64,000 nt of DNA from Rhynchosporium graminicola (GCA_900074885.1 FJUW01000060.1:436555-500554), one strand, 5' to 3'; shown: positions 48,098 to 59,806, counted from the first letter of the stretch. The notes: generated by a model from the sequence alone, not told the origin. Made by a program: numbers and translations.

Positions 48098-49670
48098 CCT
48101 AAGGGGTTCTCCGGTCGAGGTAGCAGGGCGTTTTAGCGCGGAGGGAGTACTAGCCTATACCGAGGTAGAAGTACGTACGTATAATACGAAAGTAGTTTAT
48201 TAAGGAGCTAAGCTTAAGGACTAGTAAGAGGTAGAACTAGTAGTAGTCGTAATAGTAATAGTAGGCTTACGGTACTATACCTAAGCAGTAGCTTTCTCGG
48301 GATAAGTATATTCTGAGTTATAGTAATACTTAGTATTAAAAGAAAGTAAGGATCTAACTATAGAAGCATAATCCTTATTCTATATTAGTTTAATAATAAG
48401 AGTTAAAGCGCGTAAGGATAGTATAATCTTATCCTATATATAGAAGAACTACTCCTTTTTTTTAACTTTACTTTAGATAGTAGCGCTTTGAAATCGATTA
48501 CGAAACTCAGCGAAAGTCTCGCGTATATAGCTAAGTTATTATATTTCTAGGTAGTAGAAAGCGTTATAGTAGTTATTTTCCTCTAAACTAGTAAGAAAGT
48601 TCTCCTCTAATAAATAGATTATTTTATCGCTAGTTTTAAACTTATTAGTAAGGTACTAAGGCGTAAGATACTCCTTAGCTAATCTAGTAACTAGCTCCTA
48701 TACGAGAACGCGCTAGGAGAAGTCCGTAGGGTAATAGTTAGTATTTATAGCTAGCCGGTCTCGTATCGATACTCTCTATTAGAGGAAAGTAGAGTCCGAT
48801 CTATTATCTAGGGGTAAGATCTTCTTAGTAAGATAAGACTTCCTAGGGCGTAACTCTACTGATTCGGCGCCGGGAGAGAGAGATAGTTTATTAGGAATAA
48901 TATCCTCTCTCTCGGTATTATATATTAGAATAGAGTTTATTAAGTTATTAAACTTCGCTATACGCGGAGATTATAGTATTAGTTCTAGTAGGAGAATCGA
49001 AGATAGGCGAGGGACCCCTATAAGGAACTTATCTTATATAGAGATTAGTCTATCTATAGTATCTTCTAGAGAGTTATTCTTTTTCTCCTAGTCTGCTAAT
49101 CGTTATAATAGGGAATAGATCAGGTTCGAGTCACCTATAGTAGTAGGAGTACTTAGCGATTATACTCTTAGTGAATTTCGCTTTTATTTTCCTTTCTCTC
49201 TTAATTAGTACTTCTTTAATAAAGTATTAATATTCTTTAAGGTAAGAGATATTTAGAGTAAGGAAGGGTATAATAGATTAAGTTCGGAGGTAAAGCGGGA
49301 GGGATCGCGTTAAGTTCCCCTAGAACTAGAGAAGTCTTTAGTTTATTAATTAAGAGCTATAATAGTAGCTTAAAAAGGGGTATATTAGAGCTATTTCGGT
49401 AGTAATATATAAAGGTTAAAGTTCCGGGGTATTTATTATACTTTCTTCAAAATCTATCTATAATTCCTTTATACTAAGGGAGTTATTAAAGGAGCGTTAG
49501 CGAAAACCTCCTCTATTATACTATTTACAATAAGCTAAATTAAACCCTAATTTATAGTTATCCGAGAGATCTCTAGTATCTCGGCTATATATAAGTAGTT
49601 ATCGAATAACTAACTTAGTAATAAGATATTATAATAAGCTATCTCCGGCTATCTTGATCTTTTTATTTAA

Positions 49671-49914
49671 TATAATAACATAAGACTTAAGGCGGTATAT
49701 AAGTAAGAATAAATAAGTAGGAAGGCTAAGAGCGATCTTATATAGTCTACTACAAAAGAAATAAAAAGATAAGGAAGGAAGAAGAAGAGAGATAGAGTAT
49801 AAGGTACCTTATATATATATACTAGTACTAGCCTGATACTATACCGAGTCGGATACTAGTTCTGCCGGGATACCTATAAACTTAAGCCTTAGTATCTATT
49901 CTTCTTCTCATATA
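49671..49914 (-). repeat. 5' LTR of the second gypsy element
   Basis: 244 bp; its inner half matches the 3' half of the 202-bp LTR of the short element (shared 'GATCGCTCTTAGCCTTCC' on the minus strand), and both are followed by TTAAATA.AAAGAT.AAGA. Confidence 0.8.
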
Positions 49915-51309
49915 ATATTCAGGTGAGCTATCGTTATAGTTATTAAGTGCGCGAAAGTCGATATAGAATCTTAGACTTCTATTAGCTTTCTTAATAAAAA
50001 GAATAAGTATAATATATAATACTTAAGAAGGTTTAATAAAACCTTTAGCTAAGTTATTAGTAATATACGCCTTAACGACTTCAAGTTCTTTAGCTAATAT
50101 CTTATATAAGAGAGAGTATTTAAAGATCTTCTAAGCCCCTTCCTTAAGCTTAATTCAATAATAATATAAGCGATAAGAAGGGAGAATATCGCTAGCTTCC
50201 TTAGAAAAGACGTATACCTACTAGCTATACTCGTAAGGGATCTATAGTTCTGAATCTAATTCACTTAAGCTAATAGTAAATTACTAGGCAGTTTTACAAC
50301 GTTCCGTAAGGTCGATAGTTAAAGATACGATAGTAGTATCGCGTTACTAAACTGCGATTCGGTCGTTAAGAAGCTTATCTATCTCGTGAAAGGTAATAAA
50401 GAAGATCTTATTATTAGAAGACTTCTAGCGTTTATATAAGAGATAGAAAGCTAAGCTACTAATTACGTAAATCTCTAGCGCAAGAGGCTCTAGAAGAGGT
50501 CTAAGCATATAAGGTGATCTTTATCGCTTCCGAAATATCGTAATAGTTATTTTTATACTTTAAGTAGCTTCTATTAAGTCGCGAGATAGTATTCCGAGCA
50601 ACTATTAGTCTATAGTATAAATTACATAGGTATAATCTTATACGTAGGTCTTTAATATAAAGACTTCTAATTAGGGTTAAAATAGAGATTCACGCGAGAT
50701 ATAAGTGATAATATCGCTAAATCGTACGTACTTCGGCCGTATATTAGTAGCTTCTCTAGAGTATAAAGTCTTCTTTTTACTACTCTATTCTTATTCTTTA
50801 GGTAATAAACACTTAGGCTCGTTATATCTATAATAAGTAGTATAAACGCCGGAGAATCGGTCCTAACTAATCGATAGTAGTAACAGAGGGTTAGTTACCT
50901 ATAGAATACCCTCTAGGGGAGAGTTTTAGATATTTTTATAGCTATAAGTCTCCCTAGAAGTGCGCTTCTAAGCTAGTAACAGTCGTTTAATAATAGAGAT
51001 AGAGTTAATAATAGCTCGAATATTAACAGGAGAGTTAGCTATACTTCGCTATTCCTCGTACGCTTCCTAGAACTAATTAAGGCGTTCGTTTCGTTCGTCA
51101 GCGTCGTATTAGTAGCGCTAGTAAATACAGTATTTACATAAGTCCTTAATCTCGATCAGAGAGCTATAAACGTTACTAAGAGGAGTATATAGTAGCTAAA
51201 TAATCTATTATTTAGAGGTATCTAAGAGTACTTAATATTCCGAAAGCTAGGTCCTTCCGAGTATAATACTATAGTTTCCGAGAGTAGTAATAAGAAAGGG
51301 AGTAAATAC

Positions 51310-51555
51310 CTAAACGCGACGATCTACTATTAAATTAAGTATCGTATAGTAACTAATAGTATTACTATTAACGCTATTAAAGCCTTTAATAGGAATTACG
51401 TTTAGTAGAAAGTAAATAGAAAGTTTTAAGAAAAAGGAAAGAGATTTGAGAAAAGAATAATTAATAAAATAGTATCTATTAGCTCCAGAATCGAGAAGTG
51501 CAGGTAGCTTATATAAGAGTCTATTCTTAGTAAGAGTAGCACGTATAGTAAACAA
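51310..51555 (-). pseudogene. Retropepsin fragment of the chromovirus, still open
   Basis: An 81-codon open stretch contains 'LPALLDSGANRYYFIN', the active-site loop of retroviral-type aspartic protease. It is the longest surviving pol frame in the mutated block. Confidence 0.8.
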
Positions 51556-53209
51556 TTAACTACTAAGAAGCTTCATAAGGTTAAGATATCGTATATCGCG
51601 TATACTACCTAGGAAGGAGTCTTTCCCTAGGTATAGTCTTTTACTAGCAGTTTAATATACTCCTAGGTATCGTTATACGTTTCTTTATCGTTATTATCTT
51701 CTGGCTCGTTATTAACGTTATTATTAGCGTTAATTACATTAATTCGATACGGAGTGTTAAGTCGAGCTAACGATAAGCGTAAGTATAAGGTAAGCGTAAA
51801 ATAATAAGGAGTATTCGCCGGCGATTATGCACGAGGCGTATTATTTCGTATAGAGTATAGTGCTTATTTACTAGTCGTACTAGTGTTCTCGGGCGTAGGA
51901 AGACTAATTTACAGATAAGAAGAGGAGTTAGTACTATAGCGCTAGGAGGAGGTATTTATAGGGCGTTCCCGAGTCGCGCTAGCCTTAGCCGAAGACTCGG
52001 AATAATAAGTCTTTTTAATAAATTAACCTTAGTCTTCAGCTTATATAGCCTTAATGTATTCTTCTAATATCCTTACCGTTTAGTACTATTAGAAGAGCTA
52101 TTTCCGTAGCCGTGCAGGTAGCTTTTCCTATAAGTCCATTTTCAGAGTCGATTAATCGTTTACTCTAGCTTTACGAGCTAGTATACGAAACTCGTAATAG
52201 AATATCCAGAAGCTCTACTTATAATCTATCTTTAGCGCGGAGTAGCTAGCTCTTATAGTTTATTAGTCGTATAGATTAGATAAGAAGGAGACGAGTTAAG
52301 TAATTATATCGAGTGAATCGATTATACTACTTTCTTTATTATATTCTAATTCTAAGAATAAGAGTTCTAGGTAAGTTCTAGCTATTCCTTCCGTTTAGTT
52401 AAGTAACTAATCTTTATAGTAATCTTCATCGATAAAGTAACTAGAATAGCACCGGAGGGCGTTATATATCTATACTTCCTAGAGTTTTAGAGAGTAATCG
52501 ATTCTATTAGAGAGCTTATTTAGAAGGTTCGGTATCTTCTCTATACGTATAGCGTATAATATTAATAATATTCCTCCGGTAGATTATTCTCAACGACGAT
52601 TATTAGGCGTAAGAGTAGCATTATCTTCTTTAATTAATAGTAGTAGTATTATACGCGATTAAACGTTATTAAATAATATAGACTTAGTAGAGCGCTAGAC
52701 AGTTAACTAGCGTAGTTCTAGGAACTCGTCCTATAACTAGTATAGTTCTGCAGATAGGTTAGCGTTTAATTATCTCTCCTCCGCGAGCTTCCTTTCTACC
52801 TCTTATAGCTAGTGAGCGCGGTCTTCCTATAAGTTACTTATAGTTACTATTAATATAGGAGTATTATCAGGGAAGTTTAGCGACTCGGTAAGTTCGTTAA
52901 TTATAATAGGAGTTAAGGAGCTTAACTCGGACGAGGCGTCGTCGCGAGTACTCTCTACTATAAAGAGAGATAAGTTATAGCGAGTATTATAAGTCGCCGA
53001 AGAATAGGAAGTAGAAGGAGTCGGAGAACCAGTAGTCGATTTATCGGACTTAAGTTACTTTAGTTTAGGTACTATTCTTCAAGTTTATACTTAGTATAGG
53101 CCTTCTCTATATAGCATAGTCTCCTGCGTTTAGTAGCTCTAGGAATAGAGATATAATATAAGTAGATATTTACTATCTTCCTAGATATAAGTAAAAGAGT
53201 TATAGATAA

Positions 53210-53444
53210 TATAACGCTTACTCTAGAAAGGTCTTAAAACTACCTAAGTAATAAGACCTTATATTACTATGAATATAAAATAGTAAGAATCACTTAAGAA
53301 TCTATAACTAAGGAATAAAGAAGTAGAGAGAGAAGGGAAGTATATATATGAAAAGGGGCCCCTAAACTCTACTCGTATAATCTCGCTTAGTAGTAAGTGT
53401 TTCTACTAATAGGGAGAAACCTCCAAACCTGACTAGTTGTCACA
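53210..53444 (-). repeat. LTR of the chromovirus (5' LTR in element orientation)
   Basis: 235 bp, direct repeat of 40199-40433, followed by the GTCGC target duplication at 53445-53449. Confidence 0.93.
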
Positions 53445-53643
53445 GTCGCTACTAGTAGCACTTATAGTAGAAAGCTCTGAGAGTGAAGATAATAGAGATC
53501 AATTTTATACTAGAAAAGATTATATATCCTTAATAAATTAGAGTAGTTATTTAATATTGAAATTAAAAGAATTTTAGCAGGTGAAGTACTTAAAATACTT
53601 TACTGATATAATACCGAGAGTGCGGCGTTTGCATATGCGCGGC

Positions 53644-53700
53644 ATTTGCATGTCCCGATAGTAAGCGAGTCCCGAGCGAAACTGGAGGGGAACCGGCTAG
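53644..53700 (-). repeat. Right terminal inverted repeat of the Fot1-like element
   Basis: 57 bp, inverted copy of 39009-39065, followed by TA. Confidence 0.93.
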
Positions 53701-53702
53701 TA

Positions 53703-54514
53703 CCTCCTCCGTACAACGGTTAGTAATTTTCTTCGCCCTGGAAGGGACCTGCAAGGATTCCTCACACATGCTATAACAACAACCCAAGAAATTTTCAGAG
53801 ATAATACTGCCAGAATCCCTGGCTTTGAGAAAATCGAATGACACTATTTCAATAATCTTTAAAGTGTAATTGATGAGTTACTTGATGCTGAATTTTAGTA
53901 TTTTCATAGTCGCCATATGTGGACAGGACAGGGATATAATACAGTACTCAACCGATGTACCTTGGTACGGAAGGGGGTATATAGTGGGTCTTAATCTCCT
54001 CCATTTATCCCTAAGGTTTACGTGAAAGGAAATCTACCACAGTACCTTCCTACTCTACTTCGTTAAGAGCTTTAGATCCTAGTCGACTAGGGACAATACT
54101 CAATCGCTGTACCTGCGTATATGGAGAGCCCTTTGACTCGTGATTATTCATTGAAGAATAGCCATGCTGCCTCACAAGGGAGGTTTCGACCTCTCGTCTA
54201 CCCCATTTTTTTGGTATATGAGGGCAGTTACAGTAAAAATCGTCGGAAGACTGGTTTCGAAGAACTCCAATACTGATTGTGAACTGGGCCAAAATTCGAC
54301 CTCGGGCTGCCAAACTCAACTTCAAAAATACGAAGCGATATGACAGAGTTTGAGCTCTCCGTAACCTTATTAAAATGAAAACTCTCGATCCACTTCGGTG
54401 CACTCCGTCCGGCGTCCCTAAGAAGGAAATGGTATCAGTTTTATTTTGCTCTCTGATGAAGCACTTGACACAACTAAGTCCACAAGCTTGTCGCACAGGC
54501 GAGTTATTGTAGCA
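53703..54514. other. Intergenic between transposon block and glycosidase gene
   Basis: Normal, non-RIP sequence that contains the promoter of the gene at 54515. I see no separate gene. Confidence 0.6.
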
Positions 54515-56917
54515 ATGGCTTATCACTCCTTTTACAAGTCGCTCCTTTTCCTTTGTCTCGCGGCTGTTACTTTTGCGGGTAGAAGGAGTTATGACGAGAA
54601 GGCCTACCGGTATCATGAACCGCGAGGACGAAACGTTTCTCCTATGAAGCACGAGAGATCCTTTGACTTCTTGGAAGCCGAGCCCGTTGTTCCACGACAG
54701 AACAACATAAAGAACCTCGACGGCCTCGACGGCCTCTCGGCTACTGATACGTTCTTCTACGAGGGAGAACACTGGACAGCGTACGAGTCTCTGACGAGTT
54801 TCGATGGCCCTCTTGTTCTTGTCTCCGCCTCTGGAAAAAGACGCGAATTCCCGCGGCACGTCGAAGCAACCGCGCTCGAGTCTCTAAACAGTACAATCGA
54901 GCCACTTTTCGGATTGAACCCAGAATCAGTGTATACCGCGCAGAATGACGTGATTGCAGAACTCCTCCTGAAGGATGGGAAAGGCGAGCCAATCGAAGAG
55001 CATGTGCGCGATATCACCACAATGGTCTTCGTGCAGAGCTGGGACACTTTCCTCGGCAATGTGCAAGCGAACGATACGTTTAGAATAAACCAGCAAGGGG
55101 AAACTGTCAATTACCGGCAATCATACGACGTGCCGGATGGACTTGACGGGACACATAGCATCAAATGGTGGGATAGCTTGTTTGGCTGGAGGCCTATGTC
55201 GCGCAAGGTTTTTCGCAGCGATAACGATCCAGGCGACTGGATCGAGTTGTTGTCGTTCGCAGATGTCGACTCTCAAGACCCCAAGATTGTCCACGTATGG
55301 TTTCAAACGAAATATATCAAGGGGGGCGTTGTGCGACAGAAGAACGTCGCGCTTGACTACGAAGAGTTCTTGCCCCTGCGCCGTCGCCCGACAGTGACCC
55401 AATTTTATACTGCTCTCATGCGTTGGGCAGATTATTGGGAATCAAAGCTGAGCGATGTCATACCCCTCACTCTCCCAGACCAGACGTGGGCGGACATGGC
55501 GAAACATTCCTTTGCTATCGAACTAGTCCAGCGTCCGTCAGGCGTGTCTTCGCAGTATGGTGCATACGATCGTTTCTACGCGGGCTCCGAATATGACGGA
55601 TTCCAGGATATCTTCACCACCTCGCTCACAGCGAACCTTGCATGGGGAAGGTTTGCCCAGGCGAAAGCCGTTTTCGAGAATTACATGGACTGGTATGTCT
55701 ACGATAACGGTGATATCAAAATGCGAGGGCCAGAAGTCGGTCAATTTGGCATGTCTCTTTCCCTGATTGCTCGCTATGTGCATTACACGGGCGACACAGC
55801 TCTCGTAGAGAAGAACAAGGGTAAAATTCTCGCCTGGGCCAAGCTGCTCACGGACTTGCACGATGAAGGTCTGAAGCTGCCCAGAACCGACCCTGCCTAT
55901 GGTCTGCTTTCTGGCTGGAGCGAGTCGGATGCCGGCCTTGAAGGCAACTCGTATATCTGGGTCAGAGAATACTGGAACAACGGCGCCATGGCAGCTCGTG
56001 GATTCAAGGACCTGAGCAAGATTTCTTTGTTCGCAGACCATGCAAAGGACTGGACGACTCGTGCTGCCCTGATCATCAATCAGACGTCAGTAACGATAAA
56101 TAAGTGGACTGAATATAACCTCAAACCTCCATATGTACCCATAATCGCAAATGAGACAATCCACGCTCGCGAAGCATTGACAGCCGATACGAATGGGACC
56201 TCGCCACAGAGATGGGCTCATCGTGTCTATGCCGAACTCCTGCAAGCATCCGTACTCTCCTCCAATCAGACAAACACAGTGATCAACTCAATGCAAGCGT
56301 ACGGTATCACCAGTTTTGGTGGCCTCGCCAACGTCGACACATGGAACAACTCAACGCGGAATATCATAGGCTTCATTGGGTACGGGTATGCCTTGTCTTT
56401 ACTTCTGCAAGACCGCACAGACGAATTTGTCCTGTATCTCTTCACAAACCGGTATCGTATATATAATCGAGGTTCGTGGATTGCAACCGAGGTTGCCGGA
56501 ACAGGTATTGACGGCGGCGGGAGCACTTACTGCCAGCCAGCACAGTTTGGAATGCCTATTGTGTTGAGGGCGGCACTGCTGTTTGATCACCCCGATGATG
56601 AAGTGCTGTTTGTCATGAAGGGTGTGCCTAGACGATGGCTGAGCAAAGGCGATGTTGGGATTCAGAATGCGCCAACGAAATGGGGCCTTGTTGATTTCCA
56701 TACCAAAATGGACGTCACAGCGGGGAGAGTTACAACAGATATCAGCTTCCACAGGGCGCCGCCTGCAGAAGTGAGGGTTAAGTTTAGGGTACCTCAAGGT
56801 AAGACGCTCAAGGCCGCAACGATCGACGGCAAGGCCGCAACAATACAGGGTGAAGAGGTCATCTGGAAAACCTCAGGCGCAGTTGCTCGCAATGTTACGA
56901 TTGTTGGTACTTTTTAG
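54515..56917 (+). CDS. Secreted six-hairpin (alpha/alpha)6 glycosidase-like protein
   Basis: Single exon, 800 aa from ATG 54515, which places a clear signal peptide at the N-terminus ('MAYHSFYKSLLFLCLAAVTFA'). About 100 basic and polar residues follow, then a beta-rich N-terminal domain, a helical domain from about residue 300 to 670 and a C-terminal beta segment ('AEVRVKFRVPQGKTLKAA'). Helical-domain segments such as 'YAGSEYDGFQDIFTTSLTAN', 'GPEVGQFGMSLSLIARYVHY', 'LLSGWSESDAGLEGNSYIWV' and 'REYWNNGAMAARG' resemble six-hairpin glycosidases; Asp/Glu in 'SGWSESD' and 'REYWNN' are candidate catalytic or binding residues. Several N-x-S/T sites fit secretion. The substrate is unknown; related fungal entries are often labelled 'Tat pathway signal sequence' without function. 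The gene stands alone between the transposon block and a gene-poor stretch and has higher GC than its surroundings. Confidence 0.82.
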   Translation: MAYHSFYKSLLFLCLAAVTFAGRRSYDEKAYRYHEPRGRNVSPMKHERSFDFLEAEPVVPRQNNIKNLDGLDGLSATDTFFYEGEHWTAYESLTSFDGPLVLVSASGKRREFPRHVEATALESLNSTIEPLFGLNPESVYTAQNDVIAELLLKDGKGEPIEEHVRDITTMVFVQSWDTFLGNVQANDTFRINQQGETVNYRQSYDVPDGLDGTHSIKWWDSLFGWRPMSRKVFRSDNDPGDWIELLSFADVDSQDPKIVHVWFQTKYIKGGVVRQKNVALDYEEFLPLRRRPTVTQFYTALMRWADYWESKLSDVIPLTLPDQTWADMAKHSFAIELVQRPSGVSSQYGAYDRFYAGSEYDGFQDIFTTSLTANLAWGRFAQAKAVFENYMDWYVYDNGDIKMRGPEVGQFGMSLSLIARYVHYTGDTALVEKNKGKILAWAKLLTDLHDEGLKLPRTDPAYGLLSGWSESDAGLEGNSYIWVREYWNNGAMAARGFKDLSKISLFADHAKDWTTRAALIINQTSVTINKWTEYNLKPPYVPIIANETIHAREALTADTNGTSPQRWAHRVYAELLQASVLSSNQTNTVINSMQAYGITSFGGLANVDTWNNSTRNIIGFIGYGYALSLLLQDRTDEFVLYLFTNRYRIYNRGSWIATEVAGTGIDGGGSTYCQPAQFGMPIVLRAALLFDHPDDEVLFVMKGVPRRWLSKGDVGIQNAPTKWGLVDFHTKMDVTAGRVTTDISFHRAPPAEVRVKFRVPQGKTLKAATIDGKAATIQGEEVIWKTSGAVARNVTIVGTF

Positions 56918-58453
56918 GCATGTGTCGAGGCCTGTTATTTTTAATCTCGCCCAAGGGCTGTCGGGATCAACAACCTGTAGTACAGAAGGGCCTGCTCGCT
57001 TAATGGAGCAGCCAAGACTTGGAGTGGCTTTTAGAAGAGGTAGACAGTAATTCATTAACATTTCGAGTGCAGCAGATATCTCTTATCTTGCTATGGAGTG
57101 GCTCTTGCAGATGTGTAACAAATTGTTTATCAACTTTGGCCCTCAGCATCCATTCATATCGTAGCCATATACCACCCTGACACAAATTGCACATTCCCAC
57201 ATATAGTAAAAACAATTTGTTTATAAACGAGTTTTCGCGCGAAATTGACAGATAACCCCCAACAGAAGTAAATATGGCTTTACTACATCGTCTGGGTAGG
57301 TATACTAGCTGAGATCGCCATACTTTGAGCTGGAATCCTTTCATTAAGTTAAGTCGTTAACACGACGTGGTACCTATTAATTAACAACAAGTCGAATCTT
57401 TAAAAGGTCACATAAGTTACTCCTACTTATTAAAATAGAAGGCTATTGTGGCTTTGATAGGTATATTATATAAAGTCATTCATCAGCAAGCGTAGCATCG
57501 TTATGACATACGAGTAATCTCTGTTCTATTAGCATGCTTCACCAAGACACTCGCTGACTTGGGGACATTGCTTATCCACTCCATCTGATTCTTTATATAT
57601 AGCCGAATTCTCGACAACATAGAAAAACCGCGATGAACGCGACGCTACAATACTGGACTACTGCTGTTGGTTAAAAAAGAATACCCACCGAATATTACTC
57701 TTTTGCTTTCTCAACATTTGAAAAGATTTGTATAACTATACATCGCGTGAACGAAATGATTAAATCGCCTAACAGCCTTAAAGCAGTTACTACCCATGTA
57801 TTTTAGTAATCCTCAGGGTGTAAATATCTACTAATAGATCAACGATCGAAAAGAAGGTTGAAAATCTTAGGACGATGTTTACTTAATATACTAGCGAAAC
57901 CAGAATCTAGCGATTTCCTTATCCTGAATGCCTCACAGTTTTGTGACCCCGGATGTAGATTTAATTTCAAATCGATAGAAGTGTTACAGTTATAAACTTC
58001 TACAAGCGAAATCATAAGAGGGATTATTATTAGTCAGCGAGTGTTATGATACAGGTGGCGATACAGGTGACCTTTAGGGGGAAAGGCCGCTCAGCTGACA
58101 GTACTGGTCGGTCGGTGACTGTACCCGACCAAGTACTTTAACTCCCCAGGAACATGTTGATATCAAACTCTGTGCGATCATCTATGTTTAAGTTAAAGCC
58201 AATGTCTCCATTGTCAAATCAAAAAGTATAAGTTATTGCACAATTTCATGACTTCAAAGAATAAATTTAGTTCATGTCATGTGATTCTGTAGTGGTTTTA
58301 GTTATCACACGCAGATACTTATCTGAGCCATGTATCAGAGTCCTTCAAATACTAAGCAAGGGGGAAAACGGTGGACAGACTCTAGCTTGCTGAGCCGGAG
58401 GAGGATGGATTTGTATAGCCTCGCTTCTTTCTACAGCTTCCAGGTTTCAACTT

Positions 58454-58699
58454 TCAAATCATAGGAATGGAGTCCTCATCCTCAGGGGTGGTAGCGGTAG
58501 CGGTCAGATCATTGATTTCGTAGCTCGTAAAGGGCAGGTCCGGCACTTTCTCCACTCCATATTTGCTAGGGGCGAGAATGACATCAGAACCTCATGAGCG
58601 AATAGCTAGGTCCTCGCGTGAAGGCAGGAGTTTTATCATAAAATTCCCTATCGTTCTACTTGGCGTATTCTTTTTACAACGTTTTATCGAAGTCAAGGC
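58454..58699 (-). pseudogene. C-terminal relic of an unrecognised protein
   Basis: An 82-codon minus-strand frame is open except for one TGA (58594-58592). It reads 'NTPSRTIGNFMIKLLPSRED', then after the stop 'GSDVILAPSKYGVEKVPDLP' and an acidic end 'TTPEDEDSIPMI' before the terminal stop. Composition and the natural-looking acidic C-terminus suggest a real coding remnant in which a CGA became TGA. A further open minus-strand segment at 59135-58731 with hydrophobic stretches could be an upstream part. I do not recognise the family. Confidence 0.4.
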
Positions 58700-59758
58700 T
58701 CACTCACTAACCAGATTTTCAACTGTATAGTTAATGCTGGTGATAAATTGAATGTCTTTCAAGACTGACAGCGACCACGAGCTTATATTGTGTAATTTTG
58801 GGTATATGCCTTTCTGTAACGAGACACTCTTGAACGGTATAACGGCACACAGGTGCTTGCTTGTTCAAACTACCAAACAGAGTGGTTCGTATAAATGTCA
58901 GTGAAAAGTAGTCGGTTGACGGAGCTAGTCTCCAATTAAGAAGTCTGGAAGCAATTTCGTGACCTTGAATTAATCCTCGAAGGAAAAGATTTGGACGAAT
59001 TAGCCAGGCTAGCCCGGCTGTTGAAAATGTATGCAAAATGAGAAGGATAGAAATAACTTTAGCCACCCCTAGATAACTACCTTCGCACCTGTTAGTTGTG
59101 AGATAGTCACTCAGCTGAATCCTTATTCTACTCACACGGCACTACGGATGAGGTAATTTACCATCCACGGTCTTCATTAGTATATCGTCAACATTCAAAG
59201 GCATCTTTTTAAGTACGGTGTGATAAGTTTGAAGGGAATTCTTAATCAAGACTCACGTAATACCGAAACGCTGCGTGGATTTGGTTACATTACAGACAAA
59301 CGGCAATGTGCATCACACAGAAAAGTACCGTGCGATTGTCAAAGTGATAAAATCCCAAAGCCGGCTGTTTGAGACGAAATGACGAGGACATGACGATAGA
59401 ACAGGCGGGAATCAAGCCATAGTTTCAAGGAATGTAGTTCAGAGATCGTGTGATGTGGCGACCGCATTTGATCGATTCAGATCCGCTCACCAACAGCCGA
59501 TTTGACCAAGAACGATCAGATTTTTAGGTGGCGAATTTGCCCAGACTCCCTGTTATGTAGCTAATATTAAAAAAAGCTATAATTTGAGAATAAAATGGAG
59601 ATTGCTAACGATAAATATGCAGCTCAGGTATATTTATCTGCTACCACACTGTCTTTCGCCCCTTAGGATGCTCAAGTGTTACTGACGCCTTCCTCTTCCT
59701 TCCAAGAAAAGGAGTCGAAGAGCCTACCAGCAAAGTGACTCTACTAGCACCTCTTCAT

Positions 59759-59806
59759 CTGACTACAACTTCTACGAACACTCTGACTACAACTTCTACG
59801 AACACT
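59759..59806 (+). repeat. 24-bp perfect tandem duplication
   Basis: Unit CTGACTACAACTTCTACGAA plus CACT occurs twice in a row. In one plus-strand frame each unit encodes SDYNFYEH, inside a Ser-rich open stretch of about 80 codons that lacks a start codon. Confidence 0.85.

Larger units (their letters stand above)
44451..49914 (-). mobile_element. Second Ty3/gypsy element, RIP-mutated, 3' end missing at an N
   Basis: Read on the minus strand: 5' LTR at 49914-49671 (244 bp), gag zinc knuckle at 48097-48056, retropepsin 'LIDTGANSYLFI' near 47.8 kb, reverse transcriptase with 'AYLDNILIYSE' near 46.45 kb, RNase H region, and integrase core between about 45.1 and 44.6 kb (the conserved segment after the third catalytic residue, with Q and W codons turned to stops). 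No polypurine tract or 3' LTR follows. Instead the sequence passes through N at 44450 into the chromovirus RT. It inserted into the chromovirus RT just after 'FRALN'. Confidence 0.82.
40199..53444 (-). mobile_element. Ty3/gypsy chromovirus, RIP-mutated, carrying two nested insertions
   Basis: LTRs of 235 bp at 40199-40433 and 53210-53444 begin TRTRACGC and end in TCAYA. Target duplication GTCGC is at 40194-40198 and 53445-53449. The polypurine tract (reading AGGGGGGAGTAA on the minus strand) abuts the left LTR, so the element runs right to left. On the minus strand: retropepsin with 'LLDSGAN' (51555-51310); reverse transcriptase start 'FIKKANRSLRFYIDFRALN' (about 49987-49927); later RT/RNase H 'EVDPKKVNII' and 'SFLGFYNFY.RFIKDYG' (about 44400-44100); integrase zinc-finger and core flanking the small LTR element; and a C-terminal chromodomain (about 40800-40540) with 'EIEDIL.CYKQRNSFLYRVS' followed by '.WL'. 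Every frame is broken by stops from RIP. Confidence 0.9.
39009..53700 (+). mobile_element. Fot1/pogo-like DNA transposon, split by a retrotransposon and internally deleted
   Basis: Outer element of the nested block. Terminal inverted repeats of 57 bp lie at 39009-39065 and 53644-53700 and differ by two transitions. Both ends are flanked by TA (39007-39008 and 53701-53702), the target duplication of Tc1/mariner/pogo elements. Just inside the left repeat, plus-strand codons from about 39108 give 'KLLLLDGYESY', then 'FIVLL' and 'HLTHAL.LLDIGVFGL', the second half of a Fot1-type DDE transposase with Q to stop, P to L and H to Y changes expected from RIP. The first half of the transposase is absent, so the element was deleted before or after insertion of the chromovirus. 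Without the nested insert it would be about 1.45 kb. Confidence 0.85.

Noticed and set aside
54050..54859. 269-codon minus-strand open frame overlapping the start of the glycosidase-like gene
   Set aside because: Its first third is antisense to a clearly coding region with a signal peptide, it has no recognisable domain and no homology-like motifs. It is most likely a shadow extended by chance.
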